Source of the DNA: Alphaproteobacteria bacterium
GTDB taxonomy: Bacteria > Pseudomonadota > Alphaproteobacteria > Kiloniellales > J153
NCBI GenBank assembly: GCA_003693905.1
Contig: RFLL01000238.1
Span: forward strand, 1-10,313
Direction of reading: 5' to 3'
Length of the DNA: 10,313 nt
Shown here piece by piece: positions 6,267 through 10,313 of this stretch. A program made the translations under genes and the position numbers. Positions within the stretch are counted from its first letter, which is position 1. Each line of letters opens with the position of its first letter. Under the pieces are notes generated by a model. It ran no database searches and had not been told where the DNA came from. It was given only the letters and a program-made list of their open reading frames with translations.

Positions 6267-7015
6267 CCGGGTACCTCGAACTCAGGGACGTCGCCGTCAG
6301 CTTCAACGGCTTTCGGGCCGTCGACGGCCTCAGCCTTACGGTCGAGAAAGGTGAGCTGCGGTGTCTGATCGGCCCCAACGGGGCGGGGAAGACCACGGCG
6401 CTCGATCTCATCTGCGGCAAGGTCAAGCCGACCCACGGATCGATCCTTCTCAACGGGCGGCCGCTCGACCGGTTGGAGGAACACGAAATCGCCCGCGCCG
6501 GCATCGGCCGGAAATTCCAGATACCCAGCGTCTTCAAGGAACTGACCGTCCCGCAGAATCTGGAAGTCGCCTACTGCAGGAAGACGGGAGTGTTCGCCAA
6601 CCTGCTGCGCTTCGCACGAAGCGTGGAAAGCGACGGCCTGGAAAAACTGGCTGAAATGGTCGGCCTCGAGGATTGCCTGGATGCGCCGGCCGGGATCCTT
6701 TCACATGGGCAGACGCAGTGGCTGGAGATCGCGCTTCTGCTGGCGCAGGACCCGCAGGTCATTCTTATGGACGAACCGACGGCGGGCATGACGGCGCACG
6801 AGACACGCAAGACGGCGGAGCTGTTCAAGCGTCTGAAAGGGCGCCACACCTTGATCGTCGTCGAACACGACATGAGCTTTATCAAGGAAATCAGCGACAT
6901 CATCTCGGTGATGCATCAGGGACGCCTGCTGGCCGAGGGAACGGTTCAGGATATCGAGCGCAATCCCGAGGTCAGAGAGGCCTATCTGGGATCGGGAGGA
7001 ATCACCGGTGCTTGA
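6263..7015 (+). CDS. urtD: Urea/amide ABC transporter ATP-binding protein, LivG type (UrtD)
   Basis: This 250-residue cytosolic ATPase is one of two that power the transporter. Walker A is GPNGAGKT (37-44), the Q-loop glutamine is Q86 in RKFQIP, the signature is LSHGQ (146-150), Walker B is ILMDEP (167-172) and the switch histidine is H202 in VEHDMSF. The signature LSHGQ-x-QWLEIA and the run DEP-x-AGMT are typical of UrtD rather than of LivG of amino-acid systems, which supports a urea/amide transporter. The start lies within the urtC stop (ATGA), and the end overlaps urtE by eight bases. Confidence 0.92.
   Translation: MTGYLELRDVAVSFNGFRAVDGLSLTVEKGELRCLIGPNGAGKTTALDLICGKVKPTHGSILLNGRPLDRLEEHEIARAGIGRKFQIPSVFKELTVPQNLEVAYCRKTGVFANLLRFARSVESDGLEKLAEMVGLEDCLDAPAGILSHGQTQWLEIALLLAQDPQVILMDEPTAGMTAHETRKTAELFKRLKGRHTLIVVEHDMSFIKEISDIISVMHQGRLLAEGTVQDIERNPEVREAYLGSGGITGA
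6994..7000 (+). promoter_or_regulatory. Ribosome binding site fixing the GTG start of urtE
   Basis: GGGAGGA lies inside the end of urtD, 7 bases before GTG at 7008. No ATG is suitably placed, and the GTG start gives MLELRNVDAFYG, the expected UrtE N-terminus. Confidence 0.75.
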
Positions 7016-7703
7016 GCTGCGCAATGTGGATGCCTTCTACGGCAACAGCCAGGCGCTTCGCGGTGTCAGCCTGAGCGTCGAAAGCGGCACGTTTCTCAGC
7101 GTTCTCGGCCGCAACGGCGTCGGCAAGACGACGCTGATGCGTGCCATTCTGGGTCTCATGGACCGTGTGACGGGATCGATCGTTCTTGACGGAACGGAGC
7201 TGAACGGCCGTCACACCCATGAACGGGCCAAGTCGGGCATCGGTTACGTGCCACAGGGACGGGGCATTCTGCCGAAGTTCACGGTTCTCGAAAATCTCCG
7301 TCTTGGCACCTTCGCCCGTGCCCGCGGCAATGGCGACATCGAAGAGTGGATCTTCGATCTGTTTCCGATCCTGAAGCAGTTTCTGAACCGGCGCGGCGGC
7401 AATCTTTCCGGTGGCCAGCAGCAACAGTTGGCCATTGCACGCGCGCTTCTGACCGACCCCAAAGTCCTGCTTCTCGACGAACCGACGGAAGGCATTCAGC
7501 CCAACATCGTCGAACAGATCGAAGACGTGATCGTCCGCCTGAATCGGGAACGCAGGCTTGCCGTCATCCTTGTCGAACAGAACGTGGAGTTTTCCCGACG
7601 GGCCTCGCAACAATTCGTCATCATGGACAGAGGCACGATCGCGGCGCAGGGATCCGTCGACAATCTGACGGACGATCTCGTTCATCGTCACATGGCGGTG
7701 TAG
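7008..7703 (+). CDS. urtE: Urea/amide ABC transporter ATP-binding protein, LivF type (UrtE)
   Basis: This 231-residue cytosolic ATPase is the second nucleotide-binding subunit and pairs with UrtD. It shows Walker A GRNGVGKT (34-41), Q-loop Q83 in GYVPQGRGI, signature LSGGQ (133-137) and Walker B VLLLDEP (153-159). The run DEPTEGIQPNIVEQI is characteristic of UrtE. The switch position is Gln (Q191 in LVEQN), which is common in LivF/UrtE proteins and not a defect. It starts with GTG inside the end of urtD. The amidase gene follows after 48 bases, which contain only a weak 5-bp hairpin (7710-7714 with 7719-7723) and the amiE ribosome site, so it is very likely on the same transcript. Confidence 0.92.
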   Translation: MLELRNVDAFYGNSQALRGVSLSVESGTFLSVLGRNGVGKTTLMRAILGLMDRVTGSIVLDGTELNGRHTHERAKSGIGYVPQGRGILPKFTVLENLRLGTFARARGNGDIEEWIFDLFPILKQFLNRRGGNLSGGQQQQLAIARALLTDPKVLLLDEPTEGIQPNIVEQIEDVIVRLNRERRLAVILVEQNVEFSRRASQQFVIMDRGTIAAQGSVDNLTDDLVHRHMAV

Positions 7704-7751
7704 CGAAATGGCAATCGTTTGCCGGCAATGGTGATCCTATAGGAGGAAGCT

Positions 7752-8792
7752 ATGCTTCATGGTGATATTTCGAGCAGTAACGATACGATCGGCGTCGCGG
7801 TCGTAAATTACAAGATGCCCCGCCTTCATACGAAGGACGAGGTCATCGCCAATGCCCGCAACATCGCGGAGATGCTGGTGGGGATGAAAGTGGGCCTGCC
7901 GGGCATGGATCTCGTCATCTTCCCCGAGTACAGCACCCACGGCATCATGTACGACAAGCGGGAAATGTACGAGACGGCTTCGACGATTCCCGGTGAGGAA
8001 ACCGAAATCTTCGCCGAAGCCTGCCGCAAGGCCAAGGTGTGGGGCGTCTTCTCGCTGACCGGTGAACGGCACGAGGATCATCCCAACAAGGCACCGTACA
8101 ACACGCTCATCCTCATGAACGATCAGGGCGAGATCGTGCAGAAGTACCGCAAGATCATGCCTTGGGTCCCGATCGAGGGCTGGTATCCCGGCAACTGCAC
8201 GTACGTATCCGACGGCCCGAAGGGGTTGAAGATCAGCCTGATAATCTGCGACGACGGCAACTATCCGGAGATCTGGCGCGACTGCGCCATGAAGGGGGCG
8301 GAGCTGATCGTCCGCTGCCAGGGATACATGTACCCGGCAAAGGACCAGCAGGTTCTCATGGCGAAGGCGATGGCATGGGCCAACAATACCTATGTCGCGG
8401 TCGCCAATGCGGCGGGCTTCGACGGTGTCTACTCGTACTTCGGCCATTCCGCGATCATCGGCTTCGACGGACGCACGCTCGGCGAATGCGGCGAGGAGGA
8501 AAACGGCATCCAGTATGCCCAGCTTTCCAAGTCCCTGATCCGCGATGCGCGAAAGAACATGCAGTCGCAGAACCATTTGTTCAAACTTCTGCATCGCGGC
8601 TACACCGGCAAGATCGGATCGGGCGAGCCGGCGCAGGGCGAGGCGGTCTGTCCGTACGACTTCTACAAGAAGTGGGTCACCGACCCGGAGGGTACGCGCG
8701 AAATGGTCGAGGCGATCACGCGCGAGACCGTCGGCACCGACGAATGCCCGATGGAGGGGATCCCCAATCAGAAAACCGGAACGCACCGTTAA
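7752..8792 (+). CDS. amiE: Aliphatic amidase
   Basis: AmiE hydrolyses short-chain aliphatic amides (acetamide, propionamide) to the carboxylic acid and ammonia in the cytosol. It belongs to the nitrilase superfamily. The protein is 346 residues, the same length as P. aeruginosa AmiE, and matches it almost residue for residue up to about residue 265 (for example HGDISSSND, and the long run [20 protein letters not shown]). The catalytic residues fall at the same numbers: E59 in FPEYS, K134 in KYRKI, E142 in PIEGW and C166 in LIICDDGN. Divergence is limited mainly to the C-terminal 70 residues. AGGAGG at 7741-7746, 5 bases before the ATG, is the strongest ribosome site in the window, consistent with high expression. 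It is the last gene before a terminator and lies downstream of the ANTAR switch, so it should be co-induced with the transporter. It is AmiE rather than formamidase AmiF by overall similarity. Confidence 0.97.
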   Translation: MLHGDISSSNDTIGVAVVNYKMPRLHTKDEVIANARNIAEMLVGMKVGLPGMDLVIFPEYSTHGIMYDKREMYETASTIPGEETEIFAEACRKAKVWGVFSLTGERHEDHPNKAPYNTLILMNDQGEIVQKYRKIMPWVPIEGWYPGNCTYVSDGPKGLKISLIICDDGNYPEIWRDCAMKGAELIVRCQGYMYPAKDQQVLMAKAMAWANNTYVAVANAAGFDGVYSYFGHSAIIGFDGRTLGECGEEENGIQYAQLSKSLIRDARKNMQSQNHLFKLLHRGYTGKIGSGEPAQGEAVCPYDFYKKWVTDPEGTREMVEAITRETVGTDECPMEGIPNQKTGTHR

Positions 8793-8842
8793 AGTGTGCC
8801 CGGTGGTCGTCGCTGCATGACGAGGTCAGCTTGCCGTTGAGA

Positions 8843-8880
8843 GGGCCGGCGGTTGCGGGAAGCCGCCGGCCCCGCTTTTT
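8843..8880 (+). terminator. Intrinsic terminator after amiE
   Basis: GGGCCGGCGG (8843-8852) pairs perfectly with CCGCCGGCCC (8863-8872). A wobble and a T-A pair extend the stem inward to a six-base loop, and five T's follow at 8876-8880 after CGC. It would end the amidase transcript about 50 bases after the stop codon. No paired A1/G4 hexaloops are seen upstream of it, so it does not look like a second ANTAR switch. Partial read-through into the AAA+ gene remains possible. Confidence 0.8.
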
Positions 8881-8941
8881 GAACGGGATGCGAGGTAACC
8901 GGCGGCCGCTATGGGATCGCTTGGCGGTGTGAGGAGCGGAT

Positions 8942-9739
8942 ATGGATCTTGACGATTACCTCATTGAAGACGAGCCGTACTACCGAAGCATCGGGCACGA
9001 GATACAACTGTTCGAGGCCGCCCATGCCGATCGCATGCCCCTGATGCTGAAAGGGCCGACGGGGTGTGGGAAAACGCGGTTCGTCGAATACATGGCGTGG
9101 CGTCTCGGCAAACCCCTGATAACGGTGGCCTGCCACGAGGACATGACGGCATCGGACCTTGCCGGGCGCTTCCTTCTCGATGCGCATGGCACGGTCTGGC
9201 ACGACGGGCCACTGACCTTGGCGGTGCGTCATGGTGCAATCTGCTATCTCGACGAAATCGTCGAGGCGCGCCAGGATACGACGGTGGTGATTCACGCCTT
9301 GACGGACGAGCGGCGGATTCTGCCGCTGGAGAAGAAGAACGAGGTCGTGAAAGCCCACCCGGACTTTCATCTCGTCATCTCCTACAACCCCGGCTATCAG
9401 AGCGTCCTCAAGGACCTGAAGGAATCAACCAAGCAGCGCTTCGGTGCGATCGACTTCCACTATCCATCGCCGGAAGTCGAAGCGGAAATCATCGCCCACG
9501 AATCCGGGATCGACCGCGCAATCGCATCGCAGCTCGTCACCATTGCCGAGCGCTCCCGCAACCTGAAGGGGCACGGTCTCGATGAAGGCGCCTCGACCCG
9601 GATGCTGGTCCATGCCGGGCAATTGATCCGTCGCGGCATCGACATCCGCGAGGCCTGCCAAGTCGCCCTGGTGCTGCCGATCACGGATGATCCGGATGTC
9701 CGCGACGCCCTGAGTGCTGCCATCTCCGCATGTGTTTAG
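8942..9739 (+). CDS. CbbQ/NirQ/NorQ/GpvN-family MoxR-type AAA+ ATPase
   Basis: This 265-residue AAA+ ATPase matches the CbbQ/NorQ family. Walker A is GPTGCGKT (38-45), Walker B is ICYLDE (100-105), sensor 1 is N149 in ISYNPGYQ, and R166 in STKQRF is a candidate arginine finger. Family members form hexameric rings and work with a VWA-domain partner (CbbO or NorD) to remodel or activate an enzyme, for example Rubisco or nitric oxide reductase. The next gene encodes such a partner. GAGGAG at 8931-8936 lies 5 bases before the ATG. The gene is 149 bases after amiE, with a terminator between. Neither Rubisco nor NO-reductase genes are in the window, so the target is unknown. P. aeruginosa amiB next to amiE also encodes an ATPase, described as Clp-like, so an analogous role in the amide pathway is possible but unproven. 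Confidence 0.9.
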   Translation: MDLDDYLIEDEPYYRSIGHEIQLFEAAHADRMPLMLKGPTGCGKTRFVEYMAWRLGKPLITVACHEDMTASDLAGRFLLDAHGTVWHDGPLTLAVRHGAICYLDEIVEARQDTTVVIHALTDERRILPLEKKNEVVKAHPDFHLVISYNPGYQSVLKDLKESTKQRFGAIDFHYPSPEVEAEIIAHESGIDRAIASQLVTIAERSRNLKGHGLDEGASTRMLVHAGQLIRRGIDIREACQVALVLPITDDPDVRDALSAAISACV

Positions 9740-9748
9740 GGGGGCGGC

Positions 9749-10313
9749 ATGTCGGGTGCCGAGGTAAAGGACTTTCTGGCGCGCATCGATGAGGGAAATC
9801 GCGGATTCGCGATCAGCCTAGAACACCTCGGCGACGAGGCGCGACGCAGCTTTGCGGATGCATCGGTGGCGCGATGGTTACGTTTGTGCCGTGATCTGTC
9901 GCAGGCCGGTCTCGGCAACAGCGTGACGCTGTCGTATGTGCGCCATTCCCCCGAAATTGCGCGCCTGGTCGGAGAACAGGCGGCCTTCGACCTGGTCGAG
10001 AGCATGAAGACGATCGCCTATGCGGCCGGGCGCCGGGCGGCACAGCGCCTGCCTGGCGCAACCGCCGCGGCGGCGCGGCGCCTGCAGGACGAAGCGGCGG
10101 TGCGGGCCTGGCTGGCGACCGTCGAACGGCTTGCCCCCCAGATTCCGGAATCCCTGGCCCTTCTGCTCGAGCGCACGGATCGGATTCTGAGCCGGCTCGA
10201 TGTGGGAAGGTTCGAGACCTGGACAATCGGAGGAATCCGTGCCGCCGGCGGCGATCCGGCACGGCGGCAAGCCTTTTTCTCGTTCGCGGATCCGGCCGCC
10301 GAACGCATGATGC
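9749..10313 (+). CDS. CbbO/NorD-type protein, N-terminal part (3' end outside window)
   Basis: The frame opens with ATG 9749, 9 bases after the AAA+ gene and preceded by a purine-rich GGGGGGCGG stretch. It stays open to the window end, giving 188 residues. The sequence resembles the helical N-terminal region of CbbO/NorD proteins: an ISLEHLGDEARRSFADASVA start, ARLVGEQAAFDLVESMKTIA in the middle, and an end reading IRAAGGDPARRQAFFSFADP, which corresponds to the DxxxQRxYFxLES-type segment of CbbO. The C-terminal VWA domain with its metal site, which would bind the AAA+ partner's target, should lie beyond the window. Known CbbO/NorD proteins act as adaptors of CbbQ/NorQ. The order ATPase then VWA partner is the usual one. 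The identification rests on the N-terminal pattern and on the neighbour. Confidence 0.75.
   Translation, partial: MSGAEVKDFLARIDEGNRGFAISLEHLGDEARRSFADASVARWLRLCRDLSQAGLGNSVTLSYVRHSPEIARLVGEQAAFDLVESMKTIAYAAGRRAAQRLPGATAAAARRLQDEAAVRAWLATVERLAPQIPESLALLLERTDRILSRLDVGRFETWTIGGIRAAGGDPARRQAFFSFADPAAERMM

Noticed and set aside
7737..8786. Minus-strand open frame (349 codons) opposite amiE
   Set aside because: The + strand encodes AmiE with all catalytic residues; the antisense frame is a shadow.
8807..8823. Hairpin TCGTC/GACGA before the amiE terminator as an ANTAR element
   Set aside because: The loop has seven bases, starts with G, and has no partner hexaloop overlapping the terminator.

Overview
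The window is GC-rich DNA, probably from an alphaproteobacterium. The codon use, the Tat-exported urea/amide-type binding protein, and the MetF-like and CbbQ/CbbO-like genes fit that group, but no rRNA or other decisive marker is present. All supported genes lie on the + strand.

Layout: (1) positions 1-483 hold the C-terminal part of a methylenetetrahydrofolate-reductase-family protein. (2) 484-976 is a non-coding stretch, the second half of which is more AT-rich. (3) 977-2752 holds an amiC-amiR pair: a cytosolic amide sensor and an ANTAR-domain RNA-binding antiterminator. (4) 2727-2893 is a compact regulatory leader with a candidate promoter inside the end of amiR, two hexaloop hairpins that both carry A1 and G4 (the ANTAR target signature), and a strong intrinsic terminator that overlaps the second hairpin. 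(5) 2894-7703 encodes a five-gene branched-chain-amino-acid-type ABC transporter of the UrtABCDE/FmdDEF class, with overlapping ends from the second to the fifth gene. (6) 7752-8792 encodes an aliphatic amidase very close to Pseudomonas AmiE. (7) After a terminator, 8942-10313 holds a CbbQ/NorQ-type AAA+ ATPase and the start of its CbbO/NorD-type partner, which runs off the window.

Proposed working: the transporter imports a short-chain amide (or urea-like compound) and AmiE hydrolyses it to ammonia and a carboxylate. By analogy with P. aeruginosa, AmiC holds AmiR inactive until it binds the amide. Freed AmiR would then bind the paired hexaloops in the leader, block the terminator and let transcription run into the transporter and amidase genes. 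In Pseudomonas the target leader lies in front of amiE and uptake is by the AmiS channel. Here the target sits between amiR and an ABC transporter, and the sensor and the transporter binding protein are clear paralogues with the same ligand-pocket motif. The AAA+/CbbO pair may be an activating chaperone linked to the amide pathway, but that link rests on position only.

No tRNA, rRNA, CRISPR array, insertion sequence or attachment site was seen.
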